64,000 bases of DNA from Cloeon dipterum (GCF_949628265.1 NC_088790.1:4220545-4284544); one strand, 5' to 3'. Counted from the stretch's first letter, positions 1 to 12,497 are shown. Notes: generated by a model from the sequence alone, not told the origin. Numbers and translations are program-made.

Positions 1-1440
1 ATCCGAAATCGTATGATTTCGTGGTCTGCAATGAGAGACGCACCCTGCTCAGGTGACGTGCGCTCTCGTCGGTGAATTTGGGCCATCTGATTTATTGTTC
101 CCTGACCTACCGTGGGTTAGCTCAGGCTAACCCCCCTGCGGCACCTATCGAAGGTGGAGAAATTGGGAGGGCGAAGCAGCTGGTCGCTGTGCTGTCGCAC
201 TCGTGCTGCACACAAGTTCGCTTTTGCACAGTTTTTCACATAATCACTTCACTTGCACAAATACAAAAACACAAGCAATAATCAAAGAAGAGAGGGAAAG
301 ATAGGAAAGATATTTTTACAAAAATAAAAATAAATCAGTCATTTTACACAATTTACGTGTTTGCCAATTTTGCTATTGCCTTTATTACAAGTGATTGTTA
401 TACTTTATGGCAATTTTTTCCGAATGAAAATAGTTTTCAATTACTCTCATTTAAAAACAAAATTTATCTCATATCAGTATTTTTACCGGTTCCAGGTTTA
501 GTCCAATTTTTCTTGTGCATGACCGTTGGAAAACGACGGTTGAGCGGGAAGCAGGCGGTTGAGCGCTTTACGTGAGCTTAGTGCTTAGTCCGCAGTGGAG
601 CTGTTACCTGTGGACGAGAGGCGGACAGCCGAGAACGGCGTTCTGCCTTGGCTTGAACGCGGTGATAAGGAAAGCGATCTTCGATGCAATTACGGCAATT
701 ACTTGGTCGAAAATTCATAATTAGAATATCGTTTGCATTCAGTAATGAAAGTTAAGTCTTTGTGATATATTTATTATGGTATGTATTTATGCTAATTATA
801 CCTGAAAGTAAAATCAAGAAAATACGTTTACATATCATTAAATAATGGAAATCTACGAAATTATCTATTAAACTAACCAGATGTGAGTAATTAATGTACA
901 ACTTTTAAAGATTATGAAATCAATCTACACGACTCTTTGGTCATTATTAACTAAAAAATCAGGATTTGAAGTAGCTGAAGTGTTGGGGATGCTGGCATTA
1001 AGCAATATCCGTTGCCACAGCGATTTACTAAGAATTTTCTTTATGATTCGTACGTAATTGAAGAATTTGTGTAAGTTAAAGTAGCGTTGAGGTTAGAGCG
1101 TCAAGCAGATAGATGGTGGAGAATCGAGAGCATCGTGCACAAAATGGCAGCCCCAATGCTACACCGCGTTTGGTTCGGAGGCAACCCGTTACCCGTTTGT
1201 ACTGTTGGTGGCGGCAGGCGAAGGACCAGCACACTGGCGTCCCGCTGCAAGCGAGCTTCGTCCCATGCCAACGATCAAGTACATTCATAGCGAAAAACGA
1301 AATCAGGATGTTCATTCGAAAAGAATGAGAATAACTATATGTATGCGTTATCAACGTAATAACCATCGTATTCATATTCAAACCTCAAAACTATAGTATT
1401 ACTTAATATCTATGTTTATCGTATTGCTTTGAAACTTTCA
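1..1440. other. Distal flank of left histone H2B gene, no gene found
   Basis: No convincing coding region is visible; the small open frames here have no recognisable domain. Part of the stretch (about 405-720) is a diverged inverted copy of the flank beyond the right H2B gene (about 13195-13495). Shared pieces include a block reading gaacggcgttctgcctt and another reading aacaaaatttatctca. This shows that the H2A-H2B duplication extends well past the H2B stem-loop. The first 350 bases hold nothing I recognise. Confidence 0.6.
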
Positions 1441-1456
1441 TTTGATTTATTTGGGT

Positions 1457-1472
1457 GGCCCTGAAAAGGGCC
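1457..1472 (-). terminator. Histone mRNA 3' stem-loop of left H2B
   Basis: On the minus strand this reads GGCCCTTTTCAGGGCC followed by ACCCA. That is the 6-bp stem and 4-nt loop used for SLBP-dependent 3' processing of replication-dependent histone mRNAs. It lies 30 bases beyond the H2B stop codon. Confidence 0.95.
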
Positions 1473-1502
1473 GATTTTGCAAGCCGCGTGTCGATGTTGG
1501 GC

Positions 1503-1877
1503 TTACTTGGAGCTGGTGTACTTGGTCACAGCCTTGGTGCCTTCAGACACGGCGTGCTTGGCCAGCTCTCCGGGCAGCAGCAGACGCACGGCGGTCTGGA
1601 TTTCCCGGGACGTGATGGTGGAGCGCTTGTTGTAGTGAGCGAGGCGGCTGGCTTCGGCGGCGATGCGCTCGAAGATGTCGTTCACGAACGAGTTCATGAT
1701 CGACATGGCCTTGCTGGACACGCCGGTGTCGGGGTGCACCTGCTTCAGCACCTTGTAGATGTAGATGGCGTACGACTCCTTCCTGCGCTTCCTCTTGCCC
1801 TTCTTGTCGGACTTGCTGATGTTCTTCTGGGCTTTGCCAGACTTCTTGGCGGCCTTTCCGGAGGTTTTGGGTGGCAT
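1503..1877 (-). CDS. H2B: Histone H2B (left copy, core promoter split by a transposon)
   Basis: Encodes 124 aa of canonical arthropod histone H2B, which pairs with H2A in the nucleosome. The N-terminus begins [12 protein letters not shown]. It is followed by the basic tail, the histone fold with the [17 protein letters not shown] segment, and the C-terminal helix ending KYTSSK. The protein is identical to the copy at 12498-12872, and an out-of-frame translation of the same DNA is also identical. The coding DNA is therefore essentially unchanged between copies. Only about 51 bases of native upstream DNA remain before a hAT-type insertion begins at 1929. In the intact copy the H2B TATA box lies beyond that point, so here it is stranded at 9499-9505. 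The coding region is whole, but transcription may be lost or altered; that last point is inference. Confidence 0.97.
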   Translation of the reverse strand: MPPKTSGKAAKKSGKAQKNISKSDKKGKRKRRKESYAIYIYKVLKQVHPDTGVSSKAMSIMNSFVNDIFERIAAEASRLAHYNKRSTITSREIQTAVRLLLPGELAKHAVSEGTKAVTKYTSSK

Positions 1878-1920
1878 GGCGATGCACGTCGTAGGTCAGC
1901 GGGCTGAGAAACGAATGAGG

Positions 1921-1928
1921 TTACGCTG
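1921..1928. repeat. Left target-site duplication of the 7.55-kb hAT insertion
   Basis: TTACGCTG directly precedes the TIR beginning at 1929 and is repeated exactly at 9479-9486. The uninterrupted paralogous promoter carries this 8-mer once, as CAGCGTAA at 12448-12455. Confidence 0.95.
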
Positions 1929-2721
1929 CAGGGATGGGCAAAAAGTACCGGTACTTTTTAGGTACCGGTAAAAGTACCCGGTTCTACCCGGTACTACCGG
2001 TACCAAAAAGGTGGTACCGGTACTCGAGTACTTTGCTCCAAAACTGAAGTACCGGGTACTCGGTACTCATATTTTTAAAAATTCCGTATTTTCTACTTTC
2101 TTGCAAAACTCAGATTTATTATAATTAAAATAACACGGAAAGACTTGTTTTTGGCCAAAATCGCTTAGATTTGTTTTTTGTCGATTTTTCGTTACTAACG
2201 AAACCCAAATATTGGGAGACGAAGGGGCCTAAATCGGTCGCCGAAAGTCGAACACGCCCCCCATTTATGAATCACGGCATAAACGGCGCGTCCCCTATGT
2301 GAGGCGAGTGCAACAGAGGAGAGAAGTGTTGTGTACCTGGTTTCGGCGACTTGTGCACCTGTACCTGAACGAATTGATTGTCACTTGTCAACACTTCCAA
2401 GTACAGAACCTGGATTTATTTTTTAATATATATTATCAAAGATTATACTATATATGGTGGTTTGATTATCTTTTTTAATAGGAAAAGCTTTTTAATTTAT
2501 TTTATAAAAAATATTTTCTGCGGAAATATCCACTTGGTGTTCCCCAACTTGCACGGCGTTTCATAATCGTTTTGAATTCCAGTGAAAGACAAATTTACGT
2601 TATTAATTTAGTAAAATCTGCATAAATGTGTTGATGAAGGTATAAAAAAACTTATTTTATTTGCTAAGGTCATTTTAGTACACTAAATAAAATATTTTTT
2701 GAGTTAAATATACACTCTTAC

Positions 2722-4312
2722 TAGAGGTCTGAGAGTCTGAGCGAGCGCGCCGAGCCGCGCCGCCTTTTTTACATAAATTTTATAGCCAGCCGCAGCCGCC
2801 AGTTTCTGCGAGCCGCGCCAGCCAGCTGGGTGCTTTAAAAACTCAAATTGCTCAAATAATGCCGCTGTGAAGGTGTCCATTGTACCGATTACTTTGCAGA
2901 AAATTTCATTACGATGGATATTTTCAAAAACTACCATACTTTAAAGTCGAAAAATTAGGAAATGTTCAAATTTCGGTATTTTTGCAACTCGAAATCTCAG
3001 GCTCTATAACCACTATAATTGCAAAATATAGCCAATTTTGAACTCGTCTCGACCTCCCCTAACCAGCTGAAGAGGTGTTTACCCTCCACCCCTAAATTTT
3101 CTTTACATAAACTCCCTTGAAAAATTAAAACATTGTAGTGGATTTTAATACTAATTTGACTATTGCTTTAAAAAAATTTGTTTTTGGGACGAGGTATAAT
3201 GCTAACATAGAAGTGTTTTTAGGATAAAATATTTTTGAGCCCACAGAGGAAGCATGATATAATTTTACTATCAAAATTGTAGCAATGGGGGTTGAAAGGG
3301 GATTTGGTTAAGCACCCCCTAAACACTTAAGTTGCTTAGTGGTGATCAGACGAGTCCAACGGTGGTTATTTTTGCAATTCTAATGGTTAGAACCCGATAT
3401 TCGGAGTTAAAAAAATAACGAAAATTAAACGATTCCTATACTTTTCGTTTTTTTTTTTCTTGGAACCTCTAAATCTCGGGTTCTAAGCCACAATAACAAA
3501 AACTACCCAATTTTGGACTCGTCTCAACCTTCTCTGAGTAGCTGAAGGGTTTAGGGGTGTTTGCACTCCACCCCAAAGTTGACATATTACAGTTTACAGT
3601 GAACAGTCAGCCGCGCCAGGAAACGATCGTAGCTTATTATCAAAATTTTAGCGTTGGGGATGAAAGGGGATGGGAGTGAACCCTTCAGCTGCTCAGAAGA
3701 GGTCAGAGTCTAACAGTTGATGGTTTTTGCAATTCTGACAATTAGAACCTGAGATTTAGGTACAAAAAAAATTCGAAAATTTAGTTTTTTAAATTTTTGC
3801 ATTGAAATTTCTTGAAATCTAATCTAATTCAATTCAATTTATTTACTTTATAATAAAACCATACTCTAAAATTATCAGCCTGCTTTTTTGTTTCGGCGAG
3901 AAATGTTTTTATTGATTTAAATTGATAAAGAAAAAACGAAAATTTTTGGTTTTTTGAAATCCCCTCCGGTTCTTTGCCAGTTAAAATATTTCTGGTTCCA
4001 TGTAAGAAACCGATAAAGGACCGGATTCCGGTTTCCTGTCTTGAGACAAGCTCTTTCTTCTGATAGGAAAAGTACAAATAAGTTAATTAATTTGTCAAAC
4101 CAAGTTACTACCATCTTAAAAATAATTTTGAGCAAAATTTGTTCGAAAAAAATTCAATTCAGAAACGTGATTTGTGAGTGAATTGAGCCGCGAGCCGCGC
4201 CTTGAGCCAGCAGCCGCCTATATTAGGCGAGCCGCCGCAGCCGCGAGATTTAGGCGGCTATGCCAGTTAAGCCAGCAGCCGACAAAAATTGGGCGGCTCA
4301 TGCAGAACTCTA
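2722..4312. mobile_element. Nested hAT-like element, about 1.6 kb
   Basis: The left end reads TAGAGGTCTG; the right end, reverse-complemented, reads TAGAGTTCTG, so 9 of 10 bases match. Flanking octamers are ACTCTTAC (2714-2721) and CCTCTTAC (4313-4320), a 7-of-8 match consistent with an aged 8-bp target duplication. Both ends carry GC-rich gagccgcg and gccagcagccg runs. The middle contains two small foldbacks, with arms at about 2990-3110/3280-3400 and 3465-3585/3650-3750. No coding capacity is seen. The hAT assignment rests on TSD length and terminus, so it is moderate. Confidence 0.65.
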
Positions 4313-4467
4313 CCTCTTACATATTTTCGGCGTTAAAAAATATCAATATCACTCTCCTGGTCACCCTATGCGAGGTGTGTCTGTTTTCTAGTATGGAAAA
4401 CTTATCAACTTAACACTGCTCTTGAAAATACTACTTTTCTAAATTTTGAACACTTTTCAATCCTGGG

Positions 4468-4956
4468 TAGAGGTCTGAGCCACCTAAATTTTGTCGGCTG
4501 CTGGCTAAACTGGCTTAGCTGCCTAAATCTCGCGACTGCGGCGGCTCGCCTAAAATAGGCGGCTGCTGGCTCGCGGCGCGGCGCGGCTCGCGGCGCGGCG
4601 CGGCTCGCGGCGCGGCTCGAGTTTCTCAAATAAATTACGTTCCAGAATTGATATTTTTTGTAAAAAATTGTCCCAAAATTATTTTTAAGATGGTAATAAC
4701 TAGGTTTCACGAATCAATTGTCTTGTTTGTACTTTTCCTATCAGTCAAAAAGAGCATATTTCAAGACAGGATTTTATAATTATTTTTCAAGAAATTCCCA
4801 CAAGAAAACAACATTTTTTAATTTTTGTTTATTTGCACCCCCCAATCTCGGGTTCTAACCATCAGAATTGCATAAACTTCCTATCGATATACTCGTCTCG
4901 ACCTACACTAACCAACCAAAGTGTTTAGGGGTGCTTACCCCCATCCCATTTCAATC
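4468..4956. repeat. Inverted partial copy of the right end of the 2722-4312 element
   Basis: Starting TAGAGGTCTGAG at 4468, the sequence follows the reverse complement of 4312 back to about 3640. Matching blocks include the gccgctgctggc-type GC run, accatcttaaaaataatttt and the gataggaaaagtacaaa block. It stops matching at about 4957, where the large foldback begins. The pair makes an inverted repeat of about 280-bp near arms around a spacer of roughly 155 bp. GCGGC-type tandem repeats occupy 4565-4618. Confidence 0.65.
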
Positions 4957-4957
4957 C

Positions 4958-7276
4958 TCTAGCTGAGCCACAATCTCTCAAAGCTACAAATTTTTGTCCA
5001 GGGGTCGATGGATTTTGTTGAAATGTATTTTTGCGTTAACTCTTTGCCCTAATTGACCGACAAAACAGTTGAGAAAATTCCGACTTTTCCATTTTGGCGG
5101 GTTTTCGGGCGTCAAAGGTCAAAATCTGGGAATTTTGAGTAATTCAATAACTTTGCTCAGGGTGGTCCTAGAACAAAAATTAAAAAACCTGTAAACTCGT
5201 CTTAACAAGGAAAACAACTTTTATATTCACCTAAAAGTGCTAGGTCAAGGATCAAGGTCATAAAAATAAATTTTGGATTTTCAACTCAAATTTGAGAATG
5301 AACATATTGAACTTTTTTATTTTTTTCGTAGCCATCTTGTGGAGCACAAAAAAATAAATTAAAAACGTTTAATTTTGGAATGGAGTTTTTCCTCACTTTT
5401 TTAATAAAAAATGAAAACTTCGAAAACCCTTATTTTTCGAGGCTGGTAAAAAAGGATGATTGACCAAATCTCGACTTCTAATCATCCGAATTACAAAAAC
5501 CGCATACCGTTAGACTCCTCTCGACGTCCCTAAGTGCACTAAAGGGGTATAAGACACACAAACCCCCAACCCCCTTTTAACCCCCTAAATAACGTGAAAT
5601 TTAGAATTTTTTCGTCCGTTTCAACACCTTATCATGACGTTGACGAGTAATTGTCTTCTTCAAACCAATTCATTTACTTAGTTCACTCAAAGATGAGTCA
5701 AATGGAACTTTTTTTTTGTAAATAGGACCACCACAACCTGAGATTCGGGTGCACAAAGATTTTTTTCCAAACGCGATGCAATAAAATTCTGGATGATCGA
5801 CCAAATCTCGACTTCTAATCATCTGATTTTGAAAAACCGCAAACCATTAGACTCGTCTTGACATTCCCAAGTGTACTAAAGGGGTATGAGACCCACCAAC
5901 CCCCTACCCCCATTTAACCCCCTTAATAACGGGAAATTTAGCATTTTTTCGTCCGTTTCAACACCTTAGCATGACGTTGACGAGTAATTGTCTTCTTCAA
6001 ACCAATTTAGTTACTTAGTTCACTTCAATACGAGTCAAACGGTACTTAATTTTTGTAAATAGGACCACCTTTTTTTTTTTGTTCGAGATTTGGTGCTCAC
6101 CGAGCATTTTAATGCATCCGCGTGTCTTAATAAAAAACTTTGTGCCACCCAAGTATCAGGTTGTAGTGGTCCTATTTTCAAAAATTAAGTATCGTTTGAA
6201 TCGTATTGAAGTGAACTAAGTAAGCAAATTGGTTTAAAGAAGACAATTACTCGTCAACGTCATGATAAGGTGTTGAAACGACCGAAAAAATGCTAAATTT
6301 CACATTATTAAGGGGGCGAAATGGGGGTTGGGGGTTGGTGGGTCTCATACCCCTTTAGTACACTTGGGGATGTCAAGACGAGTCTAACGGTATGCGGTTT
6401 TTCAAAATCAGATGATTAGAAGTCAAGATTTGGTCGATCATCCAGAATTTTATTGCATCGCGTTTGGAAAAAAATCTTTGTGCACCCGAATCTCAGGTTG
6501 TGGTGGTCCTATTTACAAAAAATAAGTTCCATTTGACTCATCTTTGAGTGAACTAAGTAAATGAATTGGTTTGAAGAAGACAATTACTCGTCAATGTCAT
6601 GATAAGGTGTTGAAACGGACGAAAAAATTCTAAATTTCACGTTATTTAGGGGGTTAAAAGGGAGTTGGGGGTTGGTTGGTCTCATACCCCTTTAATGCAC
6701 TTAGGGACGTCGAGAGGAGTCTAACGGTATGCGGTTTTTGAAATTCGGATGACTAGAAGTCGAGATTTGGTCAATCATCGTTTTTTACCAACATCGAAAA
6801 ACAAGGGTTTTCGAAGTTTTCATTTTTTATTAAAAAAATGAGGCAAAACGCCATTCCAAATGTTAACGTTTCTAGCTTCATTTTTTGTGCTCTACAAAAT
6901 GGCTACAAAAAAATATAAAATTTCAATATATTCATTTTCAAATTTGAGTTTAATTTCAAAAAATTAATTTTTATGACCCTGACCTTTGACCTTCCACTTT
7001 GAGGTCAATGTAAAAGTTGTTTGCCTTGTTGAGAAGAGTTAACGGGTTTTTTTAATTTTTGTTCTAGGAATACCCTGAGCAAAGTTATGAAGTACTCAAA
7101 ATTCCCAGATTTTGACACTTGAATGCCCGCAAAACCCGCAAAAATTGGAAAGGCCGAGTTTTCTCAACTGTTTTGTAGTAAAATTAGGGCAAAATTAATG
7201 CAAACAAAATTTCATCAAAATCCATCGACCCCTGGACAGAAATTTGCTGCTTTGACTGATTATGGCTCAACTACAG
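4958..7276. repeat. Large foldback with arms of about 1.15 kb
   Basis: The two halves are reverse complements with almost constant register. Paired positions sum to about 12234 at the outer end (ctgagcca / tggctcaa), in the middle (5454 with 6779; 5791 with 6443) and near the centre (6061 with 6173). The arms therefore run about 4958-6110 and 6124-7276 with little loop. Each arm contains two direct copies of a 337-bp unit (starts near 5454 and 5791, mirrored at 6443 and 6779). The arms differ at scattered positions, which suggests some age. No reading frame of note is present, and no clear target duplication was found. Confidence 0.85.
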
Positions 7277-7289
7277 TTATTTAACTAAT

Positions 7290-8250
7290 ATTTTGTATAT
7301 TTTTGAAAAGGAGTTATACTTAACGCTAATTTAGCTTTGAAAGATATTAATATGTTTTATGTAAATATTCTCAGTCTCGTTTGAAGAATCCAAATGTTAT
7401 TCACTCTGAATTAAGTCACGTATTACTAAGCCGTGGTATGATTCTGAATGCTTTGAACTCAAACGAGATTTAAAATTTCTCAACATTTATTAATTGACGA
7501 AGTTCCTCGATTACCTCGTTTTCCAAATTCAGAAAATATTAAATTAGAAAATCTAGCAATTTTTACCAATGTTAAGATGGTTTACAGAAAAATGATCAAT
7601 TCGAAAAGGCCAATTTTATTGAAAAATCATTTCTCAAGTAGAGCATCTCTCATAAACATTATTAAATAAAAATTCTGACTCCCCAAAGGTAAATAACGTC
7701 TAAATGTCAGGTTTGGAAAACTCATTTGGAATTTTATTTTAACAGTCTGAACCTTACTCCATTTGACTCCATAAACATGAAAGATATGTTAACCAACATA
7801 ATAGCCAAGCCATCTGGTGTTAAATTAATTTTGAATGAAGAAGTAAGCCTTGCGGTTAATGAGCTTAAAAGCAAACAAAGCACCTGGTGTTGGACCCCAT
7901 AAAAAATAAAACTTTAAAGTTTTTTGTGATCACCTTCTGCAAGAGCTCAAAGATTTTTTCAATAACTGTCTTAAAGAGGATCTACTGCATGCTATACAAG
8001 CTGGAAAATCTCAAATCTAAAGTTACTCTTTAAAAGCAAAGGCAGTTTAGATGACATCAAAAATTATCGTGGAATTCATATTTCAGTTTAATTTGTATAA
8101 TGCTTGATCGATTGTTCAATAAGAGACTGTTATCGTGCTTAATTAAATACATTCCTGATAATCAAAGGTAGATCAACGATTCAAGCTGTCGAAACTGTAA
8201 TTAATTCAGTTGAATCAGTTGTTTATAAAAACAGGAAACCTCTTTATTAG
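7290..8250 (+). mobile_element. Decayed LINE (non-LTR retrotransposon) reverse-transcriptase region
   Basis: Short frame pieces match the linker and reverse transcriptase of LINE ORF2. KPWYDSECFELKRDL (about 7428-7475) resembles the endonuclease-RT linker. VNELKSKQ and LKFFCDHLLQELKDFFNNCL (about 7855-7975) resemble the first RT blocks. LDDIKNYRGIHIS (about 8045-8085) is the NYRGI motif. GRSTIQAVETVINSV (about 8168-8212) follows the usual order. The frame is broken by several stops and shifts, so it is inactive. The clade is not assigned. Confidence 0.7.
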
Positions 8251-8400
8251 AGAGGGGAACCGGGATGGATTTTTTATCTCGTCCCTGTCCCGTCCCGAAA
8301 AAAATCCCGTCCCTGTCCCATTTTTGTTTTCCGGGTTCGTCCCTTTCCCTGTCAGCTCTTAACCTTGTCCCTGTTTAGTCCCCCCTACACCCCTTACCAG
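8251..8400. repeat. GTCCC-rich terminal-type repeat
   Basis: Begins agaggggaaccggg and continues as imperfect runs of GTCCCTGTCCC. A related terminus in the opposite orientation lies at about 11490-11544, reading agaggggaccaggg on the minus strand with a cgtccctg run. These look like ends of another DNA-transposon family with a YAGAGGGG start. The two ends do not belong to one insertion, because one lies inside and one outside the large hAT element. Confidence 0.45.
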
Positions 8401-8564
8401 ATTCGTAATTTTTCAAATTTATACTTAACTTTTGAAATTAGAAATTAGCAATAATTTGTGTCATTAACTTAACAATTTTTTGTGAATTGCTAACCTCGCA
8501 AGAGTGCTCATTTTTAAAAATAGGTCAGTGGAGAGAGTGAGTTTTTAATATTTTATTGCTTCCT

Positions 8565-9215
8565 CAGGGGTTCGCAAAAACCCGCATTTTTCCGGGATAA
8601 CCCACTGCATTGAAAAAACTGTTTTTTAGTGGTTTTCCTGCATTTTTCGAAACACATGCATTTTTATGGAAGATAAAAATTCTCATGATGGATGACCAAA
8701 AAAAGGGGTTTTACAAAACCAGTATAAAAGCAACTATGGTTCAGGGTTCACCAATTTTGCAATGCGCAAAAATGCACCACTGTATTTATTGCGCAGTAAC
8801 TAGTTTTTTCGAATTTAACACCAAAAAGATCACATTTTCAAAATTATAAACATTCAAAAATAAAATTTTGAGTTTTTTTAGTAATAATTTATATATAAGG
8901 AATCTTCATTTTTTTACTTATTTTCGAAAATTTTTAATCATAAATGATTAACTCTGCTAATCTATCTAATTTCCATTTTGGAACTAAAAGAAAAAATATG
9001 CACCTCCACAGACTTAAATATTCATAATTAAATATATTATTTATGTTTTGGGTAATCCGGAAAAAATTATAAAATACGCGAAGTTGCGGGAAAAACACGC
9101 AGTTTTTTTGCGATGTAGTGGGTTTTCTTAGGTTTCGTAATAACCGTGCATTTTCCTGCAAAAAAAAACTATATTTGCAGGCTTTTTTCCTCAATTTTGC
9201 GTATTTGATGGTTCA
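8565..9215. repeat. Dispersed repeat family N, copy 1
   Basis: Direct repeat of about 10779-11420. The shared core includes atgcatttttatggaagat, catgatggatgaccaaaaaa and a run through caattttgcaatgcgc. A related fragment in the opposite sense is at about 48330-48430. There is no coding content; it is probably the interior of a non-autonomous DNA element. Confidence 0.6.
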
Positions 9216-9478
9216 CGTTCACAACACCTCACTCCTCTGTCGCACTCGTCTCACAAAGGGGGCGTGTCTTACTTTCGGTGGCCAAAAAAAACAACGGTAA
9301 CCGCTATTGGACGCTGAATTCGCTGTTCGCTCGCTCGCTGAAGTTTTTTTACTAAATACCGGTACCGAGTACCCGGTACTTCTGGTACCGGTACTTTTCT
9401 TGACGGGTACTCGAGTACTTTTTCTTTTGGTACCGGTACTGTCAGTACCGGTACTTTGAAAAGAACCGCCCATCCCTG

Positions 9479-9486
9479 TTACGCTG
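9479..9486. repeat. Right target-site duplication of the 7.55-kb hAT insertion
   Basis: TTACGCTG immediately follows the terminal GCCCATCCCTG, an exact copy of 1921-1928. Beyond it the native histone promoter resumes. Confidence 0.95.
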
Positions 9487-10038
<552 letters not shown>

Positions 10039-10068
10039 GTCAACACCGCTCAGGCAGACGGCAAAATC

Positions 10069-10084
10069 GGCCCTTTTAAGGGCC
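10069..10084 (+). terminator. Histone mRNA 3' stem-loop of left H2A
   Basis: GGCCCTTTTAAGGGCC followed by ACCCA. It has a perfect 6-bp stem with a TTTT/TTTA-type loop and serves SLBP-dependent 3' end formation. Confidence 0.95.
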
Positions 10085-10659
10085 ACCCAATTTTATCAAG
10101 CTAAAGCTAAAAGCAATAATAATTTTAATTTTTTTCGCAGTTTAAATACCGATCAGGTGAAAATTACAGCTTACTTATAGGTGCAGCACATTCTGCCGTT
10201 AATTCCTAGATTTTATTAATCAACACTTGTGAGAGGTGGAGCTAGTAAGAGTTTTTACAGAAACTACTCTAAGACGCGAAATTATATTCGTCTTGCCCTG
10301 CTAAGAATTTACCTTTTGCTGCTAAAATAAGTCTATTATCTTGAATGAAATTTCCAATAACTGACTGTCCTGGCCAAAAGCAATTCTGTTAAAAGTGGTT
10401 AGTAACAATGAATACATAAAGAATGATAAAATTTTTGGGATCCGCAACACTTCAGAAATTCAACACGCACGTTAAAATTTTGTCGAATGGTATAATCTAA
10501 ATTATCACTGAAATAGTTACAAAACAAAATACGAGTACAAATGAACATTCTACCGAAATTTTATTCCCCATTGGAAATATAACACTAACTAAAGGAAGTA
10601 TATTTTAATACATAATGATGCAGTTGGAATCAAGGTTGCTTTTTGTAACCCTAAACAGG

Positions 10660-10785
10660 TAATTTTTTTTAGTTTTTCTTAGTCCGAGGACTGGAAAGGG
10701 CGCCAACTGTGCGAGCACGGGTTCTTAAAACCTGGGTGCCAATTACACCGCGAACGGATAACATGAGCACACCAGGCCGCATTTT
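10660..10785 (-). mobile_element. SINE-like retroposon fragment with A-rich tail
   Basis: Read on the minus strand, it shares the block gttatccgttcgcggtgt and the following 60 bases with 28260-28400, and it ends in an A-rich tail just after cagtcctcggac. It lacks the 5' half present in the other copy, as expected of a truncated retroposon. Confidence 0.5.
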
Positions 10786-11420
10786 TCCGGAAAGCCACTG
10801 CATTGCAAAAAAATGTTTTTGCGGGTTTTTCTGCAACGTTGTGCACTTTTTCTGAAACATGCATTTTTATGGAAGATAAAAATTTCTCATGATGGATGAC
10901 CAAAAAAAGGGATTTTACAAAACCATTATAAAAGCCACTGGTTCAGGGTTAGCCAATTTTGCAATGCGCTAAAACCCAGTTAGAATTTTCCGAATTCAAC
11001 CTCGAAAAGGTTATATTTTGCGCTAAAATAATTTTGGAATATTGCGGATTGTGTTAAAATTAGTCGTCTTTTGGTGAATCTAGTAGCATTTTACTGATTT
11101 TTAAAAATCATTTTTTTTTGGTAAAATGCTCAAGATTGCAGAAAAACCAGTTAAAATATTTTTTGCAATGTATAGGTTTTCCGAAAAATTGCGGGTTTTT
11201 GCGAACGCTGCACTGGAAGTACTGGAACTATAATTATTGTAATTTTCCAAAATTTCTGAATTTTTGGCACGGATTATGATTTTTTTGGGGATTAATTCGG
11301 AAAAATGCGGATAAAATCAAAACTAGTGGTTTTTCTAGTTTCAAGCTGTTTTTTTGCTAAAAAAAACCAGTCAGTTCATTTTTGCGTATTGCAAATTTGG
11401 CGCACCTTAATAGCTTCCTT
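10779..11420. repeat. Dispersed repeat family N, copy 2
   Basis: Direct repeat of 8565-9215. The first 200 bases are very similar by eye and later parts are more diverged. It abuts the SINE-like fragment at its left edge. Confidence 0.6.
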
Positions 11421-11848
11421 TCCTGTTCAAACTGAGAATCTTTAGACTTTTAATTCTCTGCCATTGCTGCGGATATATCTGTCGCGAATTACAAAATTTG
11501 TCTCAGGGACGAGACGGGAATCCCGTTAACCCTGGTCCCCTCTAATCGGATAAGGAGACAATAATAATTCCGGATACTGCTCGAAGTGTTCAGTAAAGAG
11601 CAGAGTGAAGGAAGAGTACTAGACTAGACCAGCCAATAGCATGTAAAGGCCCATACTCTTTTCCTTACACCAGCTACGGAGGCTTCGTGCATATAGTTTG
11701 GGCGGCGAACATTTGAATGAAAATCTTGTTAATAAATTACGTATTGCTCAACAACCAAACCATATGAAATTATATTGCTAGTAATGGGAAAAAATCAACT
11801 AGTTTTACATTAATTATTGCTTTAAGCTTTAGCTTGATAAAATTGGGT

Positions 11849-11864
11849 GGCCCTTAAAAGGGCC
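11849..11864 (-). terminator. Histone mRNA 3' stem-loop of right H2A
   Basis: The minus strand reads GGCCCTTTTAAGGGCC then ACCCA, 30 bases past the H2A stop codon. It is the same sequence as the left copy. Confidence 0.95.
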
Positions 11865-11894
11865 GATTTTGCCGTCTGCCTGAGCGGTGTTGAC

Positions 11895-12497
<603 letters not shown>

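Larger units (their letters stand above)
1929..9478. mobile_element. hAT-superfamily DNA element, 7,550 bp, non-autonomous with nested cargo
   Basis: The element begins CAGGGATGGGC and ends GCCCATCCCTG, a perfect 11-bp terminal inverted repeat, and is flanked by the 8-bp duplication TTACGCTG. An 8-bp duplication and a CAGGG terminus are hallmarks of hAT transposons. Both ends are packed with GTACCGGTAC palindromes. Next inward, about 2220-2345 and 9220-9290 form a second, diverged inverted pair that includes cctctgt(c/t)gcactcg. No transposase open frame is visible. The interior holds another hAT-like element (2722-4312), its inverted partial partner (4468-4956), a 2.3-kb foldback (4958-7276), a decayed LINE (about 7290-8250) and further repeats. 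The paralogous empty site in the right histone pair makes the boundaries exact. Confidence 0.93.
10085..11848. other. Spacer between the two convergent H2A genes, repeat-filled
   Basis: This is the centre of the inverted histone duplication. The mirrored similarity of the arms fades within about 40 bases of each H2A stem-loop (tttatcaagctaaagct on both sides). The middle holds a SINE-like fragment (10660-10785), repeat family N copy 2 (10779-11420) and a GTCCC-type terminus near 11490-11544. No gene was found. Confidence 0.7.

Noticed and set aside
1455-1907. A 150-codon open frame antisense to left H2B, repeated exactly at 12468-12920
   Set aside because: It is a shadow of the GC-rich histone coding strand. 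It recurs only because the H2B DNA is duplicated, and its translation has no domain.
7290-8250. A working reverse-transcriptase gene
   Set aside because: Motifs are recognisable, but the frame is interrupted many times and both ends are missing.
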